Part shown: positions 23,716 to 32,966 of the stretch, in pieces | How positions within the stretch are numbered: position 1 is the first letter of the stretch | Layout: each line of letters starts with the position of its first letter | NCBI RefSeq assembly: GCF_964026735.1 | Contig: NZ_OZ034692.1 | Location: forward strand, 868,001-932,000 | From: Wolbachia endosymbiont (group E) of Neria commutata | GTDB lineage: Bacteria; Pseudomonadota; Alphaproteobacteria; Rickettsiales; Anaplasmataceae | Length of the DNA stretch: 64,000 nt | Reading direction: 5' to 3' | The notes under the pieces: model-generated | Databases searched by the model: none | Told to the model about the DNA's origin: nothing | What the model saw: only the letters and a program-made list of their open reading frames with translations | Made by a program: the position numbers and the translations under genes

Positions 23716-24174
23716 TTACTTTTTATTTTTACGATTTAAAGAGGCAAAATCTAGCACTTGAGGCTGCTGCCCATGATGTTTATGCTCAGGACCAGAGTAC
23801 ACATATAAATTTTCAAACCTTCTACGTGCCATAGGACCATCATCAAGCATTCTTTTTACTGCCATTTCCACCACACGTTCAGGAAATTTACCATTTAAAA
23901 TGTTAGCTGGCGTGGTTTGCTTTAAACCTCCAGGATAACCTGTATGCTTATAGTAAATCTTATCTTTAAGTTTCCTTCCAGTAAGATGCACTTTCTCTGC
24001 ATTGACAATAATTATATTATCACCACAATCCATATGAGGTGTATATTCAGGTTTATGCTTTCCACGCAAACGTGCTGCTACAAAAGCTGCGAGTCTTCCG
24101 AGGACCAACCCTTCTGCATCTATGACAAACCACTTTTTATCGATTTGTTTTTCTTTTAAGAAAAATGTCTTCAT
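23716..24174 (-). CDS. rplM: 50S ribosomal protein L13
   Basis: A 152-residue large-subunit protein. Diagnostic stretches are [50 protein letters not shown] and [20 protein letters not shown]. It is the first gene of the rplM-rpsI operon, divergent from the TolC-like gene with 130 bases between the starts. Confidence 0.98.
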   Translation of the reverse strand: MKTFFLKEKQIDKKWFVIDAEGLVLGRLAAFVAARLRGKHKPEYTPHMDCGDNIIIVNAEKVHLTGRKLKDKIYYKHTGYPGGLKQTTPANILNGKFPERVVEMAVKRMLDDGPMARRRFENLYVYSGPEHKHHGQQPQVLDFASLNRKNKK

Positions 24175-24306
24175 TATAATTTAACTAAACAATAGTAAGC
24201 TACTATACATTTAATACCTCAATAGTGTCAACAACATTAGGTATTGATTATTAGAACAATTTGTGCTAATAATTTAACTGCACAACCAATATACAGAAGG
24301 AATAGA

Positions 24307-25545
24307 ATGTTTCGGTTGATTATTATACTTGCTGCCATTTTTAGCACTACAAATTGCTATGCAATTGACTTAGAAGAAGCTATCAGTAAAGCAGTTAAAA
24401 ATAGTTCAAATATAAAATCTCGATTTTACCAGTATAAAAGCGCAGAGAAACACTATCAATCTGCTGGGATTGCTGGTTTTTTACCTGATATCAGTTTACA
24501 GTATAACTTTGATAGTAATTTTAATCTTTATCCTAAAAGTCAAACTAACCCACCTGGAAAACTCTTGACATTGAATCAGAAATTAATAGACGGCGGTGGC
24601 AATTTCGCCACATTAAATAGGTTGCAATATCTTCTCAAAGCAGAAAAAGTCAAATTTCGCCAATCCAAACAAGACGTTGCTCTGAATGCTGTAAAAGCAT
24701 ATGTCGACGTTCTACAAAGAACAGAAATATTAAAATTAATGGAGCATAAAGAACGTGTTTCTTTGGAGCATCTGTCAGCAATGAAAAAGCGTTTTTCTCT
24801 TGGTGAGGTGACAGGAACTGAAGTGTCGCTTGCAAAAGCAAAATTTTCATCTTCTGTGTCTGGAAGAGTAGATGCTGAAGGTAAATTAAAATTGGCGAAT
24901 ATTGCCTACTATCACTTGATTGGCGAGGATCCTTATGATCTTTCTGAAGCTAGTGGTACCTTGCCTTCTGTTCCAGAATTAAACGAATGTTTACAATTAG
25001 CAAAAACTAATAATCTTAATTTGAAGGCAGCAGTTTACCAAAAAAAGGCGGCTGGAATGGAAGTTCTTGCTGAGTATTCCAAGTGGCTGCCCTCTTTGAA
25101 TCTCACTGCAAGTAAAAGATTAGAAAACGGAAGTATCACGAAAGAACTTTCAGAAGGGATGAGTGTTACTCTTACTCTTGATGTGCCAATTTTTAAAAAA
25201 GGGGTGAATTTTTTTGGTATTGGTAAAGCTAAAATGGAGGTAAAGAGGTCTATTTACGATTATTATGAAGCAGTAAAGGATATAGAGAAAAAGGTTATAA
25301 ATGCTTGGAATAATGTTTTAACAGCAAAAGCTGTTATTAAAGCAAGTCACGAAGCGGAAAAAGCAGCAGCTTTGGCATTAGAAGGAGTGGAACAAGAAGT
25401 AAGCTTAAATTTGAAAAGCACAAGTGATCTTTTGGACACTGAGGACGAACTATTCAAAGCACGTTCAGGTTTGGTTGAAGCAAAAAGCAATTATGTGACC
25501 AGTGTTTATAATTTGCTTTTTATTATAAATAGTATAAATCTTTAA
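24307..25545 (+). CDS. tolC: TolC-family outer-membrane efflux channel
   Basis: TolC-like proteins form the outer-membrane and periplasmic duct for type I secretion and efflux. The open frame extends upstream to 24244, but the ATG at 24307 follows an AGAAGGAA ribosome-binding site and gives a proper signal peptide (MFRLIIILAAIFSTTNCYA). The mature protein then begins IDLEEAISKAVKNSS. About 412 residues with two internally repeated coiled-coil halves (SLEHLSAMKKRFSLGEVTGT near the middle) fit the family. The HlyD-type adaptor at 26828 and the ABC exporter at 29653 are likely partners. Confidence 0.9.
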   Translation: MFRLIIILAAIFSTTNCYAIDLEEAISKAVKNSSNIKSRFYQYKSAEKHYQSAGIAGFLPDISLQYNFDSNFNLYPKSQTNPPGKLLTLNQKLIDGGGNFATLNRLQYLLKAEKVKFRQSKQDVALNAVKAYVDVLQRTEILKLMEHKERVSLEHLSAMKKRFSLGEVTGTEVSLAKAKFSSSVSGRVDAEGKLKLANIAYYHLIGEDPYDLSEASGTLPSVPELNECLQLAKTNNLNLKAAVYQKKAAGMEVLAEYSKWLPSLNLTASKRLENGSITKELSEGMSVTLTLDVPIFKKGVNFFGIGKAKMEVKRSIYDYYEAVKDIEKKVINAWNNVLTAKAVIKASHEAEKAAALALEGVEQEVSLNLKSTSDLLDTEDELFKARSGLVEAKSNYVTSVYNLLFIINSINL

Positions 25546-25564
25546 ATTTAATGGTATTACAGCT

Positions 25565-26134
25565 ATGAGTGATGAACAAGGAAATCAGTCCGTAAAAGAC
25601 ATTCTCGAAGATATAAAAAAAGCCATATCAGGCAAAAATGCGAGCGATGCGAAAGTAGAGGATGAAACTGAAGATTTATTATACCTTGATGAGGAGTATT
25701 TAGAAGATACGGGAGAAGACAGCGGTGAAGAAGAGGATGATGAAAATTATCGACACGATGAGGAAACAGTGTTTAATGATGATCAACAATTTAATAGTCA
25801 TAGATACACTAATTTAGAAGAGAAAAAAGAAGTCTTTTCACATAATAATATCAAAATGAATAACAGCGCGGTAAGCAGCAGCGATCTACAAGCGCAAAAT
25901 AATGATCATCTGATTTTAAAAGAAAATATGGAAGAGATCAAAGCGTTGCTTGGAAAAATGCAAAGCGAATTACAGCACCAACAACAAAAAAAAAAGCCAA
26001 ATCTTACTGTTGAAGAATTAGTTACTTCTCTTTTAAAACCTCAACTGTCGGATTGGCTAAATCAAAATCTATCTAAACTGGTAAAAGAAGTGGTTGAAAA
26101 AGAGCTTAAAGATATAATCAATAGTAATAAGTGA
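25565..26134 (+). CDS. PopZ-like polar organising protein (DUF2497)
   Basis: PopZ assembles at the cell pole in alphaproteobacteria and anchors the chromosome origin. The 189-residue protein has the family layout: an N-terminal helix (SVKDILEDIKKAISGK), a long acidic disordered middle (DEEYLEDTGEDSGEEEDDE) and a conserved C-terminal oligomerisation region (LTVEELVTSLLKPQLSDWLN then LVKEVVEKELKDI). It starts 19 bases after the TolC-like gene's stop and is likely co-transcribed. A role in Wolbachia polarity is inferred. Confidence 0.85.
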   Translation: MSDEQGNQSVKDILEDIKKAISGKNASDAKVEDETEDLLYLDEEYLEDTGEDSGEEEDDENYRHDEETVFNDDQQFNSHRYTNLEEKKEVFSHNNIKMNNSAVSSSDLQAQNNDHLILKENMEEIKALLGKMQSELQHQQQKKKPNLTVEELVTSLLKPQLSDWLNQNLSKLVKEVVEKELKDIINSNK

Positions 26135-26152
26135 TTTTTATAGGTACTCACA

Positions 26153-26794
26153 ATAAAAACCAGAGTTAAAACAGCAAAAGGTAGAAAATTATCTTCAACA
26201 AGGTGGTTGCATCGTCATTTAAATGACCAGTATGTGCAAAAAACTAATAAAGATGGATATAGATCACGCTCGGCATATAAGTTGATAGAAATAGATAATA
26301 AATTTGAATTGTTTCAAGAGGGACAAAAAGTTGTTGATCTTGGTGCTTCTCCCGGTGGATGGTCACAAGTTGCCTCTCAGAAAGGCGCAAATGTGTTTGC
26401 CATTGATATAAAACCAATGGATGCAATTCAAGGTGTAGAATTTATACAATCTGATATTATCAACGAATTTGAAATTTTGAAGGAAAGATTCAAAGATCAA
26501 AAATTTGATGTAATTTTATCTGATATGGCTCCAGGATCTTGCGGCTTAAAGTCGTTGGATCATATAAGAATTATGCTTTTGTGCGAGGCAGCACTTAATT
26601 TTGTAAAGCATTTTTTAAATCACGGTGGTAAATTTGTAGTAAAGATTTTCCAAGGAGAATCCGATAAAGATTTTTATAATGAGCTAAAAAAAATATTCAA
26701 AACAGTAAAGTACTTTAAACCCAAATCAAGTAGATCTGAATCTGCAGAGATGTATTTGGTAGGATTAGAAGGGAGATATACACTCCCAGAGTAA
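26153..26794 (+). CDS. rlmE: 23S rRNA 2'-O-ribose U2552 methyltransferase
   Basis: RlmE (FtsJ) methylates U2552 of 23S rRNA using SAM. Visible motifs are the SAM-binding VVDLGASPGGWSQVA, VIDIKP-like AIDIKPMD, and the K-D-K-E tetrad residues in YRSRSAYKL, LSDMAPG, FVVKIFQG and SRSESAEMYLVG. The first ordinary start is TTG at 26207, but the frame upstream encodes KTRVKTAKGRKLSSTRWL, which is conserved in RlmE. No ATG, GTG or TTG lies between the in-frame TAG at 26141 and that region, so I propose the ATA at 26153. The start is the only doubtful point. Confidence 0.85.
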   Translation: MKTRVKTAKGRKLSSTRWLHRHLNDQYVQKTNKDGYRSRSAYKLIEIDNKFELFQEGQKVVDLGASPGGWSQVASQKGANVFAIDIKPMDAIQGVEFIQSDIINEFEILKERFKDQKFDVILSDMAPGSCGLKSLDHIRIMLLCEAALNFVKHFLNHGGKFVVKIFQGESDKDFYNELKKIFKTVKYFKPKSSRSESAEMYLVGLEGRYTLPE

Positions 26795-26827
26795 ATAATT
26801 GGATTGTGTGTGATGCTGGGCAAGTAG

Positions 26828-28348
26828 CTATCTTTCTATGAAAGATCTATCGATTGTTGCCATTATAGGAGTAAATAAGAACGATAAAAGAGTGCGAGAC
26901 TGAGTCACTATATACACTTCTGCTGGCATACCAGGATATAGATATACATTTTTAAACTGAGCAAGCTCCGGCTTTGGTATCACTACACGTACTGAATAAT
27001 AGCGTCCTAACCTTGGATCGTCAAGAGCATCAGGGGAAATATAGCTTACTATGCCATTAATTAAGCTTAAACGGCGGGCACTGTAAGCACTTAACCGAAC
27101 TTTAACTTTTAATCCTTCCAGTCCATCAATAGAGACTATGTTACTATCTTTTTTTTGTGCTGATAATATTTCTTCTATATTTCTAGTTTGAATTTTAGCA
27201 TCTATTATTAGGTCATCATCAGATGGCACTACACTCATAATTGGAACCCCAGACTGTATAACACCGCCTTCAGTATGATATTTTATATCTGTAACTATCC
27301 CATCTTGCGGTGATTTAATTATTGTGCGTGCTAATGAATCCTGAGCAACCATTGACCTTTCTTTTAAATCCCCAATAGATGTGCTCACTTCTTTCAGTTC
27401 AGCGTTTGCCCTTTCTTGATAATCATTTTTTATGTTTATAATTTCTAATTCATTCTCTCCGATTTTTTGCTGCACTTGAGATATTGCAGCACGGTAATGT
27501 CCAACTCTACCTTCAATTTCAGCAAACTGCTTTTCCAAAGCTAAAATGTGTGGCTTACCTATATGACCACTATCAAGCAACTGTCTTTTTGTTTCCAGTT
27601 CTTCGTTTATTAGGTCATATTGCTTGTGAGCTGCATCCAGCTGAGAGTTTAATCCTGCTAATTCATCATGTAACTGTTTTATACGTTGTTGTAGTATATC
27701 CGTTTTTCCGAGTGTACTCTTTCTCTGAGAGTTAAATAGTTTTATTTGATTTTTTATAACTTTATTTACAACTTCATCATCGAATAACTTTTTCATATCA
27801 TCAGAAAACTCAACAATTTCCAAATCACCTCTGATTGCAATAAGTCTTGCTTCAGTTGCTAAAAACGATAAGAGCTTCTCTTTAATAATACTTAAATTTG
27901 CTTTTTCATTAACGTCACTTAATAACACTAAAGGCTCATCTTTCTTAACGGCTTGACTCTCTTTTACTAAAATTTTACTTATTATACCTCCACCCAAGTG
28001 TTGAACTATTTTTCTATTTGAAGATACAACAACTTCTCCACTTGCATGCACTGCTCCGTCAATTGGAGCTACAACAGACCAAATGCCGCCTATTCCAAAA
28101 AAGATGAGTAGCACTATCAGACCGAAAAATAGCGGCCCCCATGTTACACTAAGAACTTCATTTACGTTATTACTTTCGCGCCTTAGGATAAAACTTACTA
28201 CTGAATCGATAAATGCAAATGTTCTATCTAAAAACTTCGGATATTTTTTCTTTTTGTCTTTCTTTCCTTGCATATTTATATTATCACTGTGGCCAAGTAG
28301 AGTTGTCAAAGAAAATCCAGTTCTAAGCTTTTTTAACTTACTTGTCAT
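26828..28348 (-). CDS. HlyD-family type I secretion adaptor
   Basis: Bridges an ABC exporter and a TolC channel. The 506-residue protein has a cytoplasmic N-terminus, one membrane helix near residues 73-95 (LFFGLIVLLIFFGIGGIWSV), a lipoyl half-motif (VVSSNRKIVQHLGGGIISKI), about 180 residues of coiled coil (ITQ-rich, TLGKTDILQQRIKQLHDEL) and a C-terminal beta domain (RTIIKSPQDGIVTDIKYHTE, LYPGMPAEVYI). It is typical of PrtE/HlyD adaptors. The ABC partner gene is 1.3 kb further, in the same orientation, with one opposing gene between. Confidence 0.93.
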   Translation of the reverse strand: MTSKLKKLRTGFSLTTLLGHSDNINMQGKKDKKKKYPKFLDRTFAFIDSVVSFILRRESNNVNEVLSVTWGPLFFGLIVLLIFFGIGGIWSVVAPIDGAVHASGEVVVSSNRKIVQHLGGGIISKILVKESQAVKKDEPLVLLSDVNEKANLSIIKEKLLSFLATEARLIAIRGDLEIVEFSDDMKKLFDDEVVNKVIKNQIKLFNSQRKSTLGKTDILQQRIKQLHDELAGLNSQLDAAHKQYDLINEELETKRQLLDSGHIGKPHILALEKQFAEIEGRVGHYRAAISQVQQKIGENELEIINIKNDYQERANAELKEVSTSIGDLKERSMVAQDSLARTIIKSPQDGIVTDIKYHTEGGVIQSGVPIMSVVPSDDDLIIDAKIQTRNIEEILSAQKKDSNIVSIDGLEGLKVKVRLSAYSARRLSLINGIVSYISPDALDDPRLGRYYSVRVVIPKPELAQFKNVYLYPGMPAEVYIVTQSRTLLSFLFTPIMATIDRSFIER

Positions 28349-28551
28349 ATACTACTTAAGAAGTTGAGTTAACGCAAAATAGCACATAAAAACAAATAAT
28401 CTATAACTTAAACATTTTATTGGGGCTGTAGAACATCAGAGTAAACTATTTGGTAATATTAAACCTCATAAATTAAGTGTAATCGTTCACGGATGATGAG
28501 AATAACGAAAGGTCTAAGCCACTAAATTCTATAACTTTAGATAAAAATCAT

Positions 28552-28580
28552 TTGACATATTGATAATTTATATATTATAG
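28552..28580 (+). promoter_or_regulatory. Sigma-70 promoter for the 28615 gene
   Basis: A consensus TTGACA (28552-28557) is followed after 17 bases by TTATAG (28575-28580); an alternative -10 TATTAT overlaps at a 15-base spacing. The start codon follows about 35 bases later with a GAGG site. Elsewhere in 28349-28605 I see no gene. Confidence 0.5.
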
Positions 28581-28614
28581 TTAAAATATCAATAATTATC
28601 TTGAGGTGAATGTT

Positions 28615-29499
28615 ATGTGTTCTAAAATACTAATATGTGAAGCTTCTAGTGATAAAGAAGAAAGTCATCTTAAAAAATTAAAAACTGCAATAGACAAGAA
28701 CGAAAGTATTAGTGAAAGGTTACAAAACAAACGCGCTGTTCGTACACATGATTATATAAATCTATTACTTTATTCTATCACAAATGGAAGAATGCGATCT
28801 GCTGAATCTATTTTCGATTATATCAACAACAAGAATTTAACAAGCGACTTCCTTCGAGTTTGTAGTACCTATTTTAAAAACAATAAGTACAGAGGAGATG
28901 CTTATAGAATAATAGCATTTGTAGAAGAAAAAAATATTTTTAAGGATCTTTTAAAAGTGCATTTGAATGATAAGATTGCGGAAGAATTATCTAGGAAGGA
29001 TGAAGAAACTAATAAGTGTCTATATAGCAACAAAGCTATTTTTTCTACTCTACATCAAAAACAAAAAATAAATAAAATAAAATCTGTAAATTGTACAATA
29101 ATGCAAATATCATTAATGGTATTCTTGGCTTGCATAGTAACAGTAAGCTTCGTGTCACTCTCTTCTTCTGACTCAATGTCAACCTACTCAAAACTTTTCA
29201 ATCAACCTATAATAAAATTTTCTTTATATGCAACTTTGGGTTTTTTATGCGTAGGAATTATTGCAAGTGGTATTATATATTGTATTAAAAGTATGCTTCA
29301 ATCTGTTGAGCAAGTCCAAAAGAAGCTAGGAGCTGAACAACACTTAAAAGATACTAATTCTGATAAAGAGCTAGAAATGAACTCAAGCACTATCCTAAAA
29401 ATACTCGAACCTGACACGAGCTTTAGTGATAGTGATACTGGATGCTTAGAAATGTCAGATTCAGAGAGGTGTCTATTCGCGAGTTGTCTTTTATTATAG
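28615..29499 (+). CDS. Hypothetical membrane protein, 294 residues
   Basis: Unrecognised. I place the start at the ATG 28615 rather than the in-frame GTG at 28606 because that GTG overlaps the GAGGTG ribosome-binding site. The first 165 residues are soluble and helix-rich. Two membrane helices follow (MQISLMVFLACIVTVSFVSL and FSLYATLGFLCVGIIASGII), then a short coiled coil and an acidic, serine-rich tail (DTSFSDSDTGCLEMSDSE). It has its own promoter and lies between the two type I secretion genes on the opposite strand. A secretion-linked role is only a guess from position. Confidence 0.7.
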   Translation: MCSKILICEASSDKEESHLKKLKTAIDKNESISERLQNKRAVRTHDYINLLLYSITNGRMRSAESIFDYINNKNLTSDFLRVCSTYFKNNKYRGDAYRIIAFVEEKNIFKDLLKVHLNDKIAEELSRKDEETNKCLYSNKAIFSTLHQKQKINKIKSVNCTIMQISLMVFLACIVTVSFVSLSSSDSMSTYSKLFNQPIIKFSLYATLGFLCVGIIASGIIYCIKSMLQSVEQVQKKLGAEQHLKDTNSDKELEMNSSTILKILEPDTSFSDSDTGCLEMSDSERCLFASCLLL

Positions 29500-29652
29500 A
29501 GTAAGTGTCACAGAATGTGTTAGAAGTAACATGCTTGAGCTATGAATTATACCTTGCAGAAAAGTGCATATTATCATACCATTACATATACATAGTGGGG
29601 CTGTACATCTAACTTCTTCTCTACTTTTTCTGGGTAAGGTCAGTCTGCAAAA

Positions 29653-31398
29653 CTAACCACTCATTGAAGAGCGCTTGTCTTCTGTGGTATTCGGAGATGG
29701 AGCAACTAGCTTGCTTAAAATTTCATCTCTTGGTCCCATAGCATACACAACACCATCGGACATTAAAATTACTTTATCAACCACGGATAATAGAGGCAAC
29801 TTATGAGTTATGATAACTGTAGTAGTATTTTGTTTCCTTGCAATATCAATTGCGTTAATTAGGCATGCCTCTCCTCTGCTATCTAAGTTAGCGTTTGGTT
29901 CATCGAGTACTAAAAGCTTAGTATTACCATAAAAAGCTCTAGCCAGTCCTAGCAATTGCTTTTGTCCGCCAGAAAGTATAACCCCGCCAGGTCCTCCTAC
30001 CGTTGTATCATATCCATTTGGCAGACTTAATATTAAATCATGTATACCAGCAATTTTCGCTGCTTTTATTATTTCCTCAGGATTTGGATCTGGCTTCATG
30101 CGAGCAATATTAGCTTTGACACTAGTGTTAAATAACTCAATATCTTGAGGTAAATAACCAACGTAACTACCAAAATTTTCTCGATTCCAAGTATATACAT
30201 CAGCGCCATCCAGTCTCACCACACCAGATATTGGCTTCCATACACCAACGGTTAGCTTTGCAATGGTCGATTTACCAGAAGCACTAGCACCAATTACACC
30301 AACTACGTCACCTGGCTCTATAACAAACGATACGCCCTTTACTGTTGGTTTATTACTTCCATAAGGAGTGAAAAACACTCTATCAAACTCTAATTTCCCT
30401 TCTGGCTCTGGTAAAGCCATAGTTTGCTCTCTTTTTGGTGAAGTTAATATAAGTCTTTGCAGCCTTCCATATGACATTCTAGCCTGATTTAAAAACTTCC
30501 AGGTATGAACTGCTGCATCAAATGGTGCTAATACTCTACCCATTAAAATTGAAGCAGCAATGATGCTACCAGCAGTTTTATGAGCTGTAATTGCAAGTAA
30601 TGCACCTGTTCCAATTACTGATATTTGCAGAGTTGAACGCAAAAACTTAGTTATCCCGGTGATCACATTAGAGCGATTTTGTGCTTTAATTTGCATTGCA
30701 CGGTTCTGATCATTTCGTTTACACCAATCAGAAACTATATACTCGGACATGCCCATAGCTTCAACCACCTCTGCATTTCTCGTTGCAACGTCTATAGCGT
30801 TGATATTACGTATAGTTTCTTCATTGGTTTCTTGTAATATTCTTTTGGTAGCAAGCTCATTCCAAAAAGCCATAGCAAGTAATATAATAATTCCACTAAT
30901 GGCAATAAATCCTGTAGAAGTATGTATCATGAAAATTATAACCAGGTAGATAAACGACCACGGAGCATCAAACAATGAAAATATACCATTTCCTGTAATG
31001 AAATTTTTTATTACTCCAAGATCCCGTATTGCTTCACCACTTGAAGTTGAACTCTGTACTGATGTGAGTCTTATTGATCTTACTATCAAATCTGGTGTTG
31101 CAGTTTTATCAATCCAGTCGCCAATTTTTGCCATGGCTAAGTATCGACAGGTCTCAAGCATTGCAGAACATCCAAATGCGGATAAAGTAATAAGCGTAAG
31201 CATGGTTAATGTCGATACACTTTCGCTTGATATCACACGATCAAGCACCTGAGAAGTATAAAGTGGCAGGAATAACATTAATAAATTGATCCCTGAACTA
31301 AACCAAAAAATAAACCAAAATGCACTTGTACACTTGTCTATACATACCTTAAGTGTACTTTGTTTCAATTCTTTTTTTGCTGATGGTGTAATTTCCAC
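29653..31398 (-). CDS. Type I secretion ABC permease/ATPase (PrtD-like)
   Basis: Fused membrane and ATPase subunit that drives substrates through a type I channel. The 581 residues contain about six membrane helices (from GINLLMLFLPLYTSQVLDRV, the PrtD-type LY..QVLDRV motif), then an ATPase with Walker A GASASGKST near 367, signature LSGGQKQ, Walker B LLVLDEPNANLD and an ITHKLP switch. There is no N-terminal C39 peptidase domain, so substrates with uncleaved C-terminal signals are expected. Neighbouring adaptor and TolC genes complete the machine. Confidence 0.93.
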   Translation of the reverse strand: MEITPSAKKELKQSTLKVCIDKCTSAFWFIFWFSSGINLLMLFLPLYTSQVLDRVISSESVSTLTMLTLITLSAFGCSAMLETCRYLAMAKIGDWIDKTATPDLIVRSIRLTSVQSSTSSGEAIRDLGVIKNFITGNGIFSLFDAPWSFIYLVIIFMIHTSTGFIAISGIIILLAMAFWNELATKRILQETNEETIRNINAIDVATRNAEVVEAMGMSEYIVSDWCKRNDQNRAMQIKAQNRSNVITGITKFLRSTLQISVIGTGALLAITAHKTAGSIIAASILMGRVLAPFDAAVHTWKFLNQARMSYGRLQRLILTSPKREQTMALPEPEGKLEFDRVFFTPYGSNKPTVKGVSFVIEPGDVVGVIGASASGKSTIAKLTVGVWKPISGVVRLDGADVYTWNRENFGSYVGYLPQDIELFNTSVKANIARMKPDPNPEEIIKAAKIAGIHDLILSLPNGYDTTVGGPGGVILSGGQKQLLGLARAFYGNTKLLVLDEPNANLDSRGEACLINAIDIARKQNTTTVIITHKLPLLSVVDKVILMSDGVVYAMGPRDEILSKLVAPSPNTTEDKRSSMSG

Positions 31399-31526
31399 AA
31401 TCTTCCTCTTTAATTCTACTCAATGCACCGTATACGATCTTTATTACAAAAATATCAATGGTAGCTAAGATCTAGTATTCATTTATACATTTTTCTATTC
31501 TTAAAAGAAGTCCTCTACTGTCTTTT

Positions 31527-32048
31527 TTAGTCGCCTAAAAGCCTACCAAAGCCATACAGGCAAAGAATAAGAGGTCCACAGGCTGCCACTGCTATTTCTT
31601 CAATAGCGGTACCTGGTTCTTTTGGCTGTGAGCACCTCCACCATTCTATCGCTGTAGTTACTAAATATAGTGACCCTAACACTCCTAATCCTACTCCCAA
31701 GTATTGGAAAGCTTCTTTCTAATCTTCGTTATTTCGATCATTATTAGCATAATTAAGTGACTTAATACATAAATACATTGATCCAGCTGCTAACCCACTA
31801 GTAAGCAAACCTAATCCTAAGTAAGTAAGAGGCTTCTTACAATTACAAGAAGGAGTTCTTTGTCCTGAAGAGCGGGGACGCCGAGCTGGTGGAATTCTTG
31901 TAGCTGGAACGCTATTATGCCTAGGCTGGTCTACAATAACAAAAGGCTGTACTTCTGGCCCACTACCAGTTTGACGAGAATTATTTCCACCTATTGTCCG
32001 AGACTCCCAAAACGGAGCTTCTCCCACTTCTAAACTAGCTCTAACCAC
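31527..32048 (-). pseudogene. Small membrane protein split by an in-frame TAG
   Basis: From an ATG at 32048 the frame gives 109 residues: a proline- and arginine-rich soluble part (ATRIPPARRPRSSGQRTPSC) and one membrane helix (YLGLGLLTSGLAAGSMYLCI). A TAG at 31719-31721 stops it, but the same frame continues to a TAA at 31527 with KEAFQYLGVGLGVLGSLYLV, a second helix, and AACGPLILCLYGFGRLLG. The continuation looks coding, so the ancestral product was about 173 residues. The truncated form may still be made. No family is recognised. Confidence 0.6.
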
Positions 32049-32218
32049 CCTAATTACCTATTAACCTTAATAAAATATATATTAAAAAAGCAAGATGTCA
32101 ATCTAGTTAGAGTTAATTGGAGGTGGATGTGGCAATTATTTATGCAAAGAATGCGCACGGGCTCTAGCTGGCCTATATACATAGGCCTGTAAAAAAAGCA
32201 AGCCTTTAAGCTGTAGAC

Positions 32219-32497
32219 TCAATTATCATCCTTATTACTATTACTCACCACAGTAATCGCATATGCACACAACTCTGAGAAAGAGATTCCATTTTCTTGA
32301 GATAATTTATACAATCTTTGCAAACTTTCTTTTACTTTATCAGGAATATTCCCTCCACGCTCTTTCGCAAGCCAAGAATCTTGATGATGGATCGGATGAG
32401 TATCGCTTTTTGGATTTCCTATATATATCGCAAAAGGTGAGCTTTGTCCTTTGAAGTCACATTGCACAGTAAATTTTTTTATAGATTCAGCCATCAA
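32219..32497 (-). CDS. Rickettsiales conserved protein (DUF2610-like)
   Basis: A 92-residue soluble protein. FTVQCDFKGQSSPFAIYIGN, the HHQDSWLAKERGGNIPDKV core and the ENGISFSELCAYAI tail fit DUF2610, a small family limited largely to Rickettsiales. Its function is unknown. It overlaps the upstream gene by 4 bases (ATGA type), so the two are translationally coupled. Confidence 0.75.
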   Translation of the reverse strand: MMAESIKKFTVQCDFKGQSSPFAIYIGNPKSDTHPIHHQDSWLAKERGGNIPDKVKESLQRLYKLSQENGISFSELCAYAITVVSNSNKDDN

Positions 32498-32886
32498 AGA
32501 CCTCTACCTTTCTTTTGTGGTAATTTTACAGCAGACGGAATAGGTGGTACTTTCATGAAATCTTGTTTATTTATGATACTTTCTTGACCTTTTAAAGCCC
32601 TTCGGACTTCAGCCCTGCTCAATTGCGACTCTTTTGCTACTTTCATTCCATACTTTGCCATAATTTTAGCATGTGCCAATACTTTTTTTACCAACTCTAA
32701 GTCACCGTTTAGCATTTGAACTAGTACTTGAAATACTTCTGCTAAAGTGAGCCCATCAGCACCTATAACCTTATTTTCTATAAAATTGACGACTTCTTCA
32801 AACTTGTGTTCAACATCATCATCCTTGGGCGCAAGGGTAACGTAATCGATATCTTGATCGTCCATAATTGGAGCACTATTATTCAT
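32494..32886 (-). CDS. Conserved rickettsial protein of unknown function
   Basis: A 130-residue, mostly helical soluble protein (VVNFIENKVIGADGLTLAEV, MLNGDLELVKKVLAHAKIMA) with a basic C-terminus (LPQKKGRGL). I cannot assign a family with certainty. It forms an operon with the DUF2610-like gene through a 4-base overlap and is divergent from the methyltransferase at 32967. Confidence 0.7.
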   Translation of the reverse strand: MNNSAPIMDDQDIDYVTLAPKDDDVEHKFEEVVNFIENKVIGADGLTLAEVFQVLVQMLNGDLELVKKVLAHAKIMAKYGMKVAKESQLSRAEVRRALKGQESIINKQDFMKVPPIPSAVKLPQKKGRGL

Positions 32887-32966
32887 AGACTTAAGTTTAT
32901 ACCATATGTATGAATACTCTACTATTTTATATTATGACACGCTATAGTTAAACATTTATTAATAAC

